IMG/VR virus record: IMGVR_UViG_3300018036_000021
Location: 1 to 43,538 of that record
Direction: 5' to 3' (one strand)
Length of the DNA stretch: 43,538 bases
Source: a virus
Position numbers and translations under genes: made by a program. Below are positions 1 through 8,460 of this stretch, one piece after another. The notes under the pieces are model-generated. The model was not told the origin of the DNA and searched no databases. It saw only the letters and a program-made list of their open reading frames with translations. Position 1 is the stretch's first letter, and each line of letters opens with the position of its first letter.

Positions 1-201
1 ACCTGTATCATCCCCTAGAACAAATCTCGGCATTGCCAGAAGGTGTAAAATACCTTGAATCTGATACTGTCTTAGTTTTAGTTCAGCTCCATTAGGCAGG
101 TGTGTGTTGAGTATTGAGCAAGGTGGGGGCTTTAAATCTTCTTTAGCCCGAATCTGCCTAAGCTTCTCAACTGTTTTCTTTATTCGTTCATCATCTAACA
201 T
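1..201 (-). CDS. SNF2/DEAD-type helicase, N-terminal fragment (cut by window edge)
   Basis: The first 67 codons of a minus-strand gene are present and the frame is still open at base 1. The start ATG is at 201-199, with an AAAGGAG ribosome site about 5 bases upstream. Residues 43-67 read LRQYQIQGILHLLAM..., then VLGDDTG at the cut. This matches the Q-rich entry motif (LRxYQ...G) followed by the start of a Walker A loop (G-x-D/x-T-G-[x-GKT]) of SNF2/RecG/DEAD superfamily-2 helicases, many of which occur in large phages. The role would be ATP-driven translocation on DNA in replication, repair or transcription. The GKT itself lies outside the window, so the Walker A is only partly seen. It is co-oriented with and downstream of the 230-residue gene (48-base gap). 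A more distant P-loop ATPase is the alternative. Confidence 0.72.
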   Translation of the reverse strand, partial: MLDDERIKKTVEKLRQIRAKEDLKPPPCSILNTHLPNGAELKLRQYQIQGILHLLAMPRFVLGDDTG

Positions 202-249
202 AGGTACTCCTTTATTTATAGAATACCTTTGTTATAAAATTATTGAACC

Positions 250-942
250 TTAACCAAGAATAATCCCAAGTAAATCACTATAAAGGCTAGGTGTGTTGAC
301 CTTGTTATCATAAGATAATATCTCTAGTTGAATGATTGTAAGATTTAAGTCTCCAATTACATTGTAGAGCTTCGCCCAAACTTTAACAGATGAATCCTTA
401 TAGATGGAGATGAAGACCTTGCGGAGAATCTTGTATACTTCTCTCTTTTCTTCTCTCGTAGGTAGTCTGGAAGGCTTTTTTTCTCTGTGTATCTCATTAG
501 AGATAGAGCCTAGAGTCTTAGCTTCAGAGCTAATGCTCACCAAAGAATGAGGTATTTGCCCTCTAGTCCACATATAAAGAGCTAGCTCTTCCACATACTT
601 TGAATTGGACTCTTGTTCAATGATGTCATAAGACTTTAGAAGTGCTTCGCTCACGAATTGATCTAAAATCGAACCTACAAGCTGTGCTCTCTTTCTGTAC
701 ATATTTTCTTCTTGTGGAGAGCTATATGCTTTCTTGGTTAGGTATTCTGAGGGCTTCTTGCTACATCTAGGGCTTTCAGGATTCTTATACTTACAGTAAA
801 TAGACCAAGCCACTGCTTTAGCCTTGCCCTCATCCTTTTCTTTCTGATTGTCTAATATCTCTTTGTATTTGTCATGAACATACTTGGGATCTTTTTTTCT
901 TTTCTTTTTCTTCTTCTTTGCAGCAATCAAACCATAACCCAT
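250..942 (-). CDS. Lys-rich phage protein of unknown function
   Basis: This is a 230-residue protein I cannot assign to a named family. The start ATG at 942-940 has an AGAGGAG site upstream, which fixes the start. Residues 9-17 are nine consecutive basic residues (Lys/Arg), followed by a charged helix. Residues 39-60 contain a compact motif (G-K-A-K-A-V-A-W-S-I-Y-C ... NPESPRC) with two cysteines at 50 and 60. I recall similar 'A-W-S-x-Y-C-K' motifs in other phage hypothetical proteins, but this is memory and not a search. The rest looks alpha-helical, with no signal peptide or membrane segment. The basic N-terminus suggests nucleic-acid binding, which is inference. It heads the leftward pair with the helicase gene and is divergent from the tail operon. 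Confidence 0.42.
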   Translation of the reverse strand: MGYGLIAAKKKKKKRKKDPKYVHDKYKEILDNQKEKDEGKAKAVAWSIYCKYKNPESPRCSKKPSEYLTKKAYSSPQEENMYRKRAQLVGSILDQFVSEALLKSYDIIEQESNSKYVEELALYMWTRGQIPHSLVSISSEAKTLGSISNEIHREKKPSRLPTREEKREVYKILRKVFISIYKDSSVKVWAKLYNVIGDLNLTIIQLEILSYDNKVNTPSLYSDLLGIILG

Positions 943-1020
943 AGCAGTATCTCCTCTAATAGTTTCTTTATAAGCTTAATATAAATGAATTACAACTCAA
1001 TCATAAATGGAGAAAGTTCA
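943..1020. promoter_or_regulatory. Divergent intergenic region, probable promoters both ways
   Basis: This 78-base AT-rich gap separates the leftward 230-residue gene from the rightward tail operon, so each arm needs a promoter here or further upstream. On the plus strand, TATAAATG at 980-987 is one base off the T4-type late promoter box (TATAAATA) and would place a start about 30 bases before the tube gene. On the minus strand, TTATAAAG (around 967-974) is a weak -10-like box. No convincing -35 box is seen. The assignment rests on gene orientation and AT-rich boxes only. Confidence 0.35.
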
Positions 1021-1887
1021 ATGGGAAATACAGATAGAAACCCTAATGCTGGGGTGCAAGGCACTTCTTCTCTTTATAAATACAACTCAAGCCCTAACAC
1101 TAGGGCTGTTATCTCTCAAAAAGTTCGTATTCTCACACCTGTGTATGGTGGTGATGAGGGTCTTCTTTATCAAATCGGTGTTGTAAACTCTTTTGATGCT
1201 GGCTCTAGTTCTAGGGATGTAACTGAGGTTAGAGGTATTGGTTTTGGTGATCAGATCGCAGAACTTGTACCTGGTGTGACAGGTGTTGTCTCTGTTAGTA
1301 TGGAGAGAACCCTCCTATATCTATCAAATGGTCACCAAGCATTTGGTTATGCAGGTGGTGTAGATGGTCCTGTTCGTACACTCCAACAACATAGATGGCC
1401 TTTTGATATTGAGCAACAGATTGTTCTTTCTACTACTGCTGACCAAGAAGCAGAGGGTCTTACTTCTGAGGGTCTTAAAGACATTGACTTTAGTGCTCAA
1501 AATGCATCTGGTGGTGACCAATATAAAGATTCAAGTGGTAACCCTTCTCAAAAGCACAAAGCAATTATCACATACTTTGAGGCTTGCTGGCTTACAGAAG
1601 TTGCATTTGGTTCTATGACCACAGATGGTGGTATCATAGGTCAATCTTGCAGTGCTAGTGTTACAGATGTGCATGACCTTTACTCTACATATGGTGAGTT
1701 CATGGCTACAGGTAATGATCCTACATTGGGTCAAGGAGCTTCTATCATCTATTCTGGACTAGGTGGTAACTCACTTACAGTAGGTGCAGACAGAAACTTT
1801 GGTGGAGAGCAACCAGCTAACCCTGTTAATCCTGTTGTAGCAGCGGCAGCGGCTGCTCAAGTTCCTGCAAACCTTAATCTTCCCTAA
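1021..1887 (+). CDS. Probable tail tube protein
   Basis: This is a 288-residue protein that would form the inner tail tube through which DNA passes. I chose the ATG at 1021 because GGAGAAAG lies just upstream. An in-frame ATG at 985 would add 12 residues but has no ribosome site. The N-terminal half has a beta-rich pattern (VRILTPVYGG..., DVTEVRGIGFGDQ, VSVSMERTLLY) like tube proteins of large myoviruses, and the last ~25 residues are a Pro/Ala tail (PVNPVV then an Ala run). Its place as first gene before chaperones and tape measure is the standard position of a major tail protein. There are no cysteine clusters or membrane segments. Sheath is an alternative but it is too short for one. Family assignment is by pattern and synteny and not by search. 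Confidence 0.6.
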   Translation: MGNTDRNPNAGVQGTSSLYKYNSSPNTRAVISQKVRILTPVYGGDEGLLYQIGVVNSFDAGSSSRDVTEVRGIGFGDQIAELVPGVTGVVSVSMERTLLYLSNGHQAFGYAGGVDGPVRTLQQHRWPFDIEQQIVLSTTADQEAEGLTSEGLKDIDFSAQNASGGDQYKDSSGNPSQKHKAIITYFEACWLTEVAFGSMTTDGGIIGQSCSASVTDVHDLYSTYGEFMATGNDPTLGQGASIIYSGLGGNSLTVGADRNFGGEQPANPVNPVVAAAAAAQVPANLNLP

Positions 1888-1912
1888 GATTTAAGATTTA
1901 AAGTGGTACAAT

Positions 1913-1928
1913 AGGGAAGCCGTTCCCT
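1913..1928 (+). other. Stem-loop between tube and chaperone genes
   Basis: AGGGAA (1913-1918) and TTCCCT (1923-1928) form a perfect 6-bp stem around a GCCG tetraloop, 25 bases after the tube stop codon. An A-rich run follows rather than a U-run, so it is not a classical intrinsic terminator. It could be an RNA-processing or 3'-end-stabilising hairpin that lets the tube mRNA be more abundant than the downstream genes. That role is inferred. Confidence 0.4.
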
Positions 1929-1953
1929 TAAAAAATACAGGATAATATAAAAT

Positions 1954-2505
1954 ATGAGCCTAAATCTATCTGAGTTAAAAGAACTCATGTCTCCTTTAAC
2001 AGAGATGTGTAAAAAAGAAAAAACAATTAGCCTTGTTGGTACTTCTGTCACTCTTAGAATATTAACACCTATTGAAGAGACAGAAGTTCAAAAGCTTCTT
2101 CCAGACATTACAGAAGATGCTTCTTTTGCTATGGAGTTTGCAGATGTCTTTAGACGAGAAACCTTGTCTAGGGCTATTGTTCAAGTAAACTCTATGGACT
2201 TAAGAAACCTTAAAGACCTAGAGACTGGAGAAAAAACAGCTTCTGGTGTTCCTATTAAGATCTCTCGACAAGAAGCTGTTTTGAAGATCATAGAAAGTTG
2301 GAGTCGGCCTGTTATCTCTAAAATCTTTGAAGCTTATACTACACTCTCTGAAGAAATCGAATCCGAGATGGATGAGTCTTTAAAGTTAAATGTTGAAGAT
2401 ACTGAAGCTACTTCTGAGCAACTCAAGCAAAGAGCTGAAGAAATTGTTCGAGCACAAAATCTAGACTCTATTTCAGAAGATTCCAATGAGCAAACTGTTT
2501 TATGA
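1954..2505 (+). CDS. Candidate tail assembly chaperone (upstream partner)
   Basis: This 183-residue soluble acidic protein sits between tail tube and tape measure, the invariant location of tail assembly chaperones (lambda gpG/gpGT, T4-like equivalents), which hold the tape measure before tube polymerisation. Residues ~28-60 read as a small beta/alpha unit (SLVGTSVTLRILTPIEETEVQ), then a helical middle and an acidic Glu/Ser-rich tail. The upstream ribosome site is weak (AGGA about 13 bases before the ATG). It ends in TGA at 2503-2505, inside the first codons of the next gene. That 20-base overlap in the +1 frame is the arrangement expected for coupling or a programmed frameshift. No sequence-specific family match was confirmed; the call is mainly from position and size. 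Confidence 0.5.
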   Translation: MSLNLSELKELMSPLTEMCKKEKTISLVGTSVTLRILTPIEETEVQKLLPDITEDASFAMEFADVFRRETLSRAIVQVNSMDLRNLKDLETGEKTASGVPIKISRQEAVLKIIESWSRPVISKIFEAYTTLSEEIESEMDESLKLNVEDTEATSEQLKQRAEEIVRAQNLDSISEDSNEQTVL

Positions 2506-3520
2506 TGACTTATATTACTACATATCCACTGGTGGGCAGGGGTTGGTTCTAACCTGCAAAGGTTCTAAATACTCTTTCAGAGTACCTAATCCAGAAGACT
2601 ACTCCAGAAGTCTGAATTACAGTGATGTAGGTAGTGATCAAGAAGATTTCTTACTTGCTGTTTGCTTAGAATCCATTGCAGGTTTTGAGATACCTCAATC
2701 CCTCAATTATTCTTTTCTCAAAGAGATTAAGGCATGTCCTAAAATCAAAAGAAGGATTATGCCTCACTTTTGGAAAGTTGTAGAAAAACACAGCGAGCTA
2801 TCTACCTTTTTTGAAGCTTTTTGCTACACCTCAACCTCAAGGTATCTCTGGAGAAGGTGGAATCACTCAATCAAATTTGGGTTTAAGATGCCATATAAAA
2901 ATGAACTTAGTGAAATCCATATGCAGTGGATAAGCTTTAACGAAGTTGAAGATAGAAAAGAACAAGTCGAGGATGCATGGAGTCGAACTTTCTTTGAAGC
3001 ATCTGCTATGAACCCTAAAGGGGTTAAGAAAGTACAAAAAGATTGGGAACAAAGAAGAGATAAAGAAGAAAAGTATAGAGAAGAGGTCTTAAAAAAAGCT
3101 GAACAAGGCATCGCAATTCAAAGAGAAGATGCAGAATCTAAAATCACTGAGGATATGCAAAAAGAGTACTATAACTGGGTTGAGGGTGTTGAAGACGAAC
3201 ACGATATTAAAATCAGAGAATACAAAGAAAAGCTAAATGAGTTTCTTAGGAATGGTCGGAAGTTTGTTTCTAACCAAGAAAGCCAATACCAAGAGATGAA
3301 AGACAACCTGAATAGTTTATCTATGGTTTCACCTCTTAGAGCTTTCTCTGATACCGAGATTGATCAGATTGTTAAATCTAAAAAAGCTGTTCAGGTCAAC
3401 GAGGGAGAAGAATATGATATGCTTCTTTCTAATAAGTATCTGAACGCAAGAGAACTTGTTAAATCCGAAAACACTTCTCTCATGGATAAAGTCTCAAACA
3501 GGAAACTACCCACAATTTAA
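2486..3520 (+). CDS. Candidate tail assembly chaperone / baseplate assembly protein (downstream partner)
   Basis: A 344-residue protein overlaps the preceding gene by 20 bases in the +1 frame. The first ~140 residues are mixed alpha/beta and rich in Tyr, Trp and Phe (KLFYDDLYYYIST..., RYLWRRWNHS). Residues ~150-270 are strongly charged and probably coiled coil, and the C-terminus is less regular. The ATG at 2486 has only a modest GAAGA site, so translation may depend on coupling or on a +1 shift near the GTT-TTA-TGA end of the upstream gene, which would yield a fused product. Position before the tape measure supports a chaperone role. T4 gp26-like or gp51-like baseplate assembly factors are alternatives. 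I recognise no catalytic motif. Confidence 0.5.
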   Translation: MSKLFYDDLYYYISTGGQGLVLTCKGSKYSFRVPNPEDYSRSLNYSDVGSDQEDFLLAVCLESIAGFEIPQSLNYSFLKEIKACPKIKRRIMPHFWKVVEKHSELSTFFEAFCYTSTSRYLWRRWNHSIKFGFKMPYKNELSEIHMQWISFNEVEDRKEQVEDAWSRTFFEASAMNPKGVKKVQKDWEQRRDKEEKYREEVLKKAEQGIAIQREDAESKITEDMQKEYYNWVEGVEDEHDIKIREYKEKLNEFLRNGRKFVSNQESQYQEMKDNLNSLSMVSPLRAFSDTEIDQIVKSKKAVQVNEGEEYDMLLSNKYLNARELVKSENTSLMDKVSNRKLPTI

Positions 3521-3531
3521 AGAAGGTACTT

Positions 3532-6500
3532 ATGGCTACAGACTACACAAAGCTTTTTGAATCCTTAGATAAAGCTGCAAAGACAGATGTCTTTAAGAAA
3601 TCTGTAGACTCCATGAAAGAAGCTGCAGAGATTGCTGGTGAAATCAGAGATCTTCAAAGCAAAGCATCAGATCGAAATAACGAAGCCCAAACTAGAATGT
3701 TAAAAGGCTTTGGGGATAGCTTAGATAGCCAGCTTAAATTGATGATGAATCAGGTCGACAAGTTTCAGAAAATGTCCAAAAAAGCAAAAAGGGAGGGTGA
3801 CGAGGTGGCATTAAACGCTGCCAAAGCACAACTTGCTAGTGTGACCTCATCTTTTAAGACCATTGCAGATAGGCAAAAACAAAGCAAAAAAGAAATTGTC
3901 GAATATAATAAGTTGCTTGAGAAATCAAGCCAAGCATATATGCAAGATCTTGAAGACAGAAAAGCAAAAGTTGAAGAACTTGGTAAAGCTGGTTATATCT
4001 TTGAAGAAAAATTAATGGGCTCTCTTAACAAAGGGATGGATCTCTTAGAGAGTAAAGTTAGCGACCTCTCTGATCTACCTAAAAGTTTATTTGGGTCTTT
4101 AAGTAATTTCGCAAGCTTACAAGCTGGGAAGTTAGAGCAAAAGGCATCTCAAGAAACAGATGATACTAAAGCAAAAGGCTTTATGAAAGCTGCAGCTTCT
4201 TTGGCAAAACTCGCCAAAGTATTTGCCGTGGTAGGTGGTGGACTTGCTGCTGTTGTTTCACTCTTTGTGATGGCTGAAGGCAAAGTTAAAGATATGAACA
4301 AGTCTCTCCTTGAAGGTATCTCGGCTACAGACATGATGGCTGTCAAACAAGGAGATCTGGCAGGAAGTCTAAAAGATGTTAGAAAAGCATTTACCAGAGG
4401 GTCTTTCTTAAACACTTTAGGGATGACTAGTGATGAGGTTGTAAGTCTAGCTGGATCTTTAGACGCTGCAAATTTAGGATTTAGAGCTCTGGGTGGTGGT
4501 GAGCAAGGCATTAAAGCAATGCAAAATCAAATGGTCAAGCTTAAAGAGTCATCAGTCTTGATGGGCATTACTATGGAGGAAGCTGTTAGCAGAGCAGAGT
4601 CTTTTGCTTATGAAATAGGTGTCTCTATAAAAGATGGGTCAGCATTGAAAAGCATGGTAAGTGACTTTGCTGATATTAGAGATATGGCAATTCAAACTGG
4701 ATATTCTACTAACAACTTCTATGAAAAAGTTAAAAACTTAACAAGCACTCTTGATAATATGAATCTAAGAAGCAAAGAAGCAGGTTCTTTATTTATAAGA
4801 TTAGGTAAGATCGTTGGTCCAGATGGAGTCTCTGGCTTCCTTAGTAATATAGCTAACTTAAAATCAGAGGGTTATCTCGAGCAAATAAAAAGACAAATGC
4901 TTACGAACCCTAAAAAGTTAAAGAAAATATTGGATGCAGAAGCCAAAAGATCTGCGGATGCTTTATTGGGGACTTTTGGTAAAAGTGAAAAAGGAATGAG
5001 TATCTTAAACAAAGCTAAGATAGATACTACTAGCAATGAAGGTCTTATTAAGTCAATTCAAAATATGTCGCAAACACAGATAGAAGATATACTTGGAGAG
5101 TTAGCAGAGCGTGAAGAAACAGCAGGTTTAGGTAGAGAGCTTTCAAATACTATAGACCTCGCTCTGGGTGCTGATAAGAATGCAAGTAGGACAGATATTT
5201 CAGAGGGTTTAGATGCTATGGGTGCAGGTGCTGGTCTAGCTGCACAATATGCAAGACTTGAAACTCATCTAGGAGGTAGGACTCTAGCTACAATGTCTGA
5301 TCTAGAAAAAGAACAAATGATGAAGTTCACTGACTTGAATAAAGATCAAATGCAACAATTTGAAGACTTGCAAGAGGTTTATAAAGGTCAACTTCGTACT
5401 GCGAAAAGGTTGGCAAAGAAAAAAGACATTTCAAAAGAAGATGAAGAAAGACTAGCCAACATGGGTCTAAAAACTAAAGATGGAAAGCTGATGACTAAAT
5501 CGGGGGCTCTGGTGGATGACATCTCTACTTTTATTTTAGCCCAGAGTGAAACTATTAACAAAAGTGGAAAAGCTGATCTCACTCAAGAACAACTATTGAG
5601 AGAACAGGTTAGTGCCACTGTAAGTGTTGCTGATAAGATCAATGCATATCTTGGACAGATCTTAATGGACATCTCTAGTGCTCTTATGTCTTTAGTTAGC
5701 TGGAGTTTTTCAAAAGGCTCTGACGAATCTGAGGAAACAAAAGCTCTCAAAAAAGACCTCATTACAGATCTTAACTCTAGAAAAGAAGGCATAATAGAAA
5801 GAACTAGAGAGAAGCATAAATCTCTTTCTAAAACTGAGGCTGAATTAGCTCGAACTAAAGACCCCAAGAAAAAACAGTTTCTTAAAGATAAGTTAGCACA
5901 AGAGCAAAAAGATTTTGAAGATCTGAATCGAGCAAGCAGGGTAGTCTCAGAGCAGATTAAAGTTCTTAACACTTATAGCTTTGATGGGAAGCAAACTACA
6001 GCAAGTCTTAGAAACAATTCTGCAATGGAGGCAATGAAAGCCACCAAAGTTTACTCAAGTGAAAAAAGTGAGTCTCAAAAGAAGTTCGATGCAGACATCG
6101 CCCGAGAGAGGAAAAAAGCTGGTGCTACAATGGTAGCTGGGGAAGTTCATGTGGCTAGTACAGAAGAGTTGGCAGCAAGAGCTGGCTATACTAAAAAAGG
6201 TGATATGTATCTAAAAGGTGGGCAGACAGTAGCATATGAATCAGAGACTAAAGAAGGCAATCAAACTCTAAATGCGATGGAAGACTCAAACAAATACCTT
6301 GAGATACTTGCTGAAGCTGGTGAACCAAATAATTCAAAGAAGTCTGCTGTAGAGGAAGAGAAAGCCATAATGAAAGATGGCTCTATAAAGCAAGAAAAAG
6401 AAAAAGAGGCAAAGAGAGCTGCTGAGTTAGCTTTGGAAGTAGAAAAGAGAAGCAAATTAAAAACCTTAGCAAGTACCATCGGCTTGAAATATGGAGACAA

Positions 6501-6831
6501 TGAGAGCTCAACTGAGCTTGCAAAGAGAATTAACCAGCGAAACATAGCAAGAGCAGACCTTGAGGGATATGGATATACAGGTAGCCAACTGCTAGAAATG
6601 GGAGTCAAGCTTAACGATGGGTTCTATTCTAAAGGAAAAATATATCCAATAAATAGCAAAGACTCCGTAATGGCTTTCAAGGACAATGGTCCTATACAGA
6701 ATATGCTTGGTGGCAATACTATCAATGCTAACATTTCTGTTAATGGTGCTAAGAATCCAGAAGCAGTTGCTCAAGAAGTAGTTAGAGAAATAAATAAACT
6801 CAAGAACTCTGTTCAGGGATATAGCAAATGA
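3532..6831 (+). CDS. Tail tape measure protein
   Basis: This 1099-residue, mostly helical protein would set tail length and travel through the tube ahead of DNA. Long charged coiled-coil stretches fill residues 1-215. A glycine-rich hydrophobic helix follows at ~223-247 (FAVVGGGLAAVVSLFVM), with a second hydrophobic patch at ~703-727; both could insert into the host membrane. A Lys/Glu-rich helical region follows. The C-terminus (GGNTINANISVNGAKNPEAV, then a final helix) is a typical tape-measure ending. At about 1.5 Angstrom per residue, the family's rough rule, the tail would be ~160 nm long. The start has an AAGAAGG site. The stop overlaps the next start as ATGA. No muralytic domain is visible. 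Length, composition and position make this call firm. Confidence 0.93.
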   Translation: MATDYTKLFESLDKAAKTDVFKKSVDSMKEAAEIAGEIRDLQSKASDRNNEAQTRMLKGFGDSLDSQLKLMMNQVDKFQKMSKKAKREGDEVALNAAKAQLASVTSSFKTIADRQKQSKKEIVEYNKLLEKSSQAYMQDLEDRKAKVEELGKAGYIFEEKLMGSLNKGMDLLESKVSDLSDLPKSLFGSLSNFASLQAGKLEQKASQETDDTKAKGFMKAAASLAKLAKVFAVVGGGLAAVVSLFVMAEGKVKDMNKSLLEGISATDMMAVKQGDLAGSLKDVRKAFTRGSFLNTLGMTSDEVVSLAGSLDAANLGFRALGGGEQGIKAMQNQMVKLKESSVLMGITMEEAVSRAESFAYEIGVSIKDGSALKSMVSDFADIRDMAIQTGYSTNNFYEKVKNLTSTLDNMNLRSKEAGSLFIRLGKIVGPDGVSGFLSNIANLKSEGYLEQIKRQMLTNPKKLKKILDAEAKRSADALLGTFGKSEKGMSILNKAKIDTTSNEGLIKSIQNMSQTQIEDILGELAEREETAGLGRELSNTIDLALGADKNASRTDISEGLDAMGAGAGLAAQYARLETHLGGRTLATMSDLEKEQMMKFTDLNKDQMQQFEDLQEVYKGQLRTAKRLAKKKDISKEDEERLANMGLKTKDGKLMTKSGALVDDISTFILAQSETINKSGKADLTQEQLLREQVSATVSVADKINAYLGQILMDISSALMSLVSWSFSKGSDESEETKALKKDLITDLNSRKEGIIERTREKHKSLSKTEAELARTKDPKKKQFLKDKLAQEQKDFEDLNRASRVVSEQIKVLNTYSFDGKQTTASLRNNSAMEAMKATKVYSSEKSESQKKFDADIARERKKAGATMVAGEVHVASTEELAARAGYTKKGDMYLKGGQTVAYESETKEGNQTLNAMEDSNKYLEILAEAGEPNNSKKSAVEEEKAIMKDGSIKQEKEKEAKRAAELALEVEKRSKLKTLASTIGLKYGDNESSTELAKRINQRNIARADLEGYGYTGSQLLEMGVKLNDGFYSKGKIYPINSKDSVMAFKDNGPIQNMLGGNTINANISVNGAKNPEAVAQEVVREINKLKNSVQGYSK

Positions 6832-7430
6832 TAAAATCTCACATAACTAAAGACATTGAAAATGCTAACTTAGGAATAAGACCTTTTATCTTTGATATTG
6901 TTAGTCCTGATGGGATGACTTCTTTATTGCCAGATGACATAAAGCTGACTCTACACGCAAACCCAGAGCAAATAGAATACAAGTACACAAAACAAAGGTC
7001 TATGAGTCAGACACTACATGGTTTTGTTGAATACTATTGGGGGGATGAACCTACCACTTTGAGTATAGATGTTGCTTCTGGTGCTTTTATTAGACCCTAT
7101 ACAGGCTTAAGTGCTATCACAGGACCTGTTGCTTTAGAAGAGGGTGGTACTAACATAGGTGGTACTCGTAGAGATACTATTACTTATGACAAGTATTTAG
7201 ACCTTTTAGCGATGTTCCATAGCAATGGGTCTATTTATGACAGTATCGGTCAAATTGTCTTACAGGGTAAGATTAAAGTGACCTTTGATGGTGGTACTTG
7301 GTTTGGCTGGTTTCAATCTTTCAGTGTGACAGACGATGCAACCACTCCTTATCAGTTTAAGGTAAGTCTCGCTATGCAGGTTGAGAGAGAATATCATGGT
7401 GTAAGAAGTCAATCTATTAGGAGGCTTTAA
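6828..7430 (+). CDS. Tube-initiator / CIS tube-like baseplate protein, copy 1
   Basis: This is a 200-residue protein directly after the tape measure (ATGA overlap). Residues 42-90 carry the pattern NPEQIEY...Q...GFVEYYWGDEPTTLSIDV..GAFI. It resembles the 'contractile injection system tube protein N-terminal' fold (NPxx-[ILV] strand, then a W-G-x-x-P strand) used by proteins that cap or initiate the tube on the baseplate (gp48/gp54, gp53/gpU-like). The C-terminal half has a conserved layout of YDKYLDLLAMF helix, GGTWFGWFQSF strand pair, and final strand ending in ER. The next gene is a clear paralogue. There is no LysM motif. A likely role is an adaptor between tube and hub. The exact baseplate position is inferred. 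Confidence 0.55.
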   Translation: MIKSHITKDIENANLGIRPFIFDIVSPDGMTSLLPDDIKLTLHANPEQIEYKYTKQRSMSQTLHGFVEYYWGDEPTTLSIDVASGAFIRPYTGLSAITGPVALEEGGTNIGGTRRDTITYDKYLDLLAMFHSNGSIYDSIGQIVLQGKIKVTFDGGTWFGWFQSFSVTDDATTPYQFKVSLAMQVEREYHGVRSQSIRRL

Positions 7431-7432
7431 TA

Positions 7433-8449
7433 ATGAAAGCTACCATAGACACACAGCCTTTTCTTCAGCTTCCTACTTCTGAAGACTTTTTCTTATTCCC
7501 AGAAGACAACGATGGGACAATTCCTTTAGATCCTACAAATCAACAGCATCTTAGATCTATGTCTCCTTTTGTTTTAACAATAGATGCACCTTTTATGGGT
7601 GACTATGTTAAATCAGGGAAGAAGAAGCCTTTTAGTGGTGCTAGATATTCTTCTCCTGGAATGGCAGGGATAAGGTCTTATGAGGATTTAAAGTACAGCC
7701 CTAGAATCCCTACATTTGCAAAATCTCCTATAAGAGGTGGCAGAGTTAATGGGCTAGAGTCAAGGGTGGATGCAGGTCTTGTTGATAGAGATCAACTTAT
7801 ATCTATTGCCACTCAAGACAGACAAATCAGAGCAACACCTCCAATTGTTTTTTTAATAAACCCAACTACAATGGGATTTTCTTATGAGAGCGTTCAAAAC
7901 TTCTCTGAGTCCACGAGGTATGGATTTGTCTTTTATAGGTGGGGAGAGCAAATTGTAAAGATACAAATAAGCTGTACCATAGGTGCTTTTATAGCAGGTA
8001 GGGCTAGAAGAGAGCTTGTAGATATAAATGGTAATGTATCAGGGTTGACAGGTTTACAATTTGCTTCAAGGAGAGACAGTGCTGGGTGGAGACAGCTCAT
8101 GAACATCCTTGCTGTTTATAGAAACAGTGCTGCGATTCGTGATGTACTTGGGAGAAGTAGGGCAAACCATGCTGTTGGTACTCAAAGCATATATTATGAT
8201 GGTCAAAGGTGGACAGGTAGAATAACTTCTCTAAGTTTTTCTGTTGGAGAAAGCCAACAAAATGGTGGCATCGAATTCTCAATGGATTTTGAAGTTTACA
8301 AACATACTCAAGAAGGTTTTGAAACTAGAAACTTCTTGCTACCTATGCATGAGCCTACACCTAATTTGTTCAATACTAAGAAATCTGTTTTGGAAAAGGA
8401 TGCTTCTCAAGAGTTGCAACCTCAAGAAGATGATTATGACTTTAGTTAA
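7433..8449 (+). CDS. Tube-initiator / CIS tube-like baseplate protein, copy 2
   Basis: A 338-residue protein begins two bases after its paralogue, with a strong AGGAGG site. The first ~135 residues are a Pro/Gly/Arg-rich extension without recognisable domain. From ~138 it repeats the fold of copy 1: FLINPTTMGF, then GFVFYRWGEQIVKIQISC and IGAFI, then a WRQLMNILAVY helix and DGQRWTGRITSLSFS strands. The C-terminus is an acidic, Gln/Glu-rich tail. Copy 1 probably meets the tube and copy 2 a more distal baseplate layer, as with T4 gp54/gp48 or gp53, but which is which cannot be told from sequence. It is followed by the hub gene after 11 bases. Confidence 0.52.
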   Translation: MKATIDTQPFLQLPTSEDFFLFPEDNDGTIPLDPTNQQHLRSMSPFVLTIDAPFMGDYVKSGKKKPFSGARYSSPGMAGIRSYEDLKYSPRIPTFAKSPIRGGRVNGLESRVDAGLVDRDQLISIATQDRQIRATPPIVFLINPTTMGFSYESVQNFSESTRYGFVFYRWGEQIVKIQISCTIGAFIAGRARRELVDINGNVSGLTGLQFASRRDSAGWRQLMNILAVYRNSAAIRDVLGRSRANHAVGTQSIYYDGQRWTGRITSLSFSVGESQQNGGIEFSMDFEVYKHTQEGFETRNFLLPMHEPTPNLFNTKKSVLEKDASQELQPQEDDYDFS

Positions 8450-8460
8450 AGGATCTAAAA

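Noticed and set aside
213-220. Perfect TATAAATA box on the minus strand before the helicase gene
   Set aside because: A T4-type start from it would fall within the ribosome site at about 206-212, leaving an unusable leader; probably chance in AT-rich DNA.
985-1020. Earlier in-frame ATG for the tube gene
   Set aside because: There is no Shine-Dalgarno before 985, while GGAGAAAG precedes the ATG at 1021.
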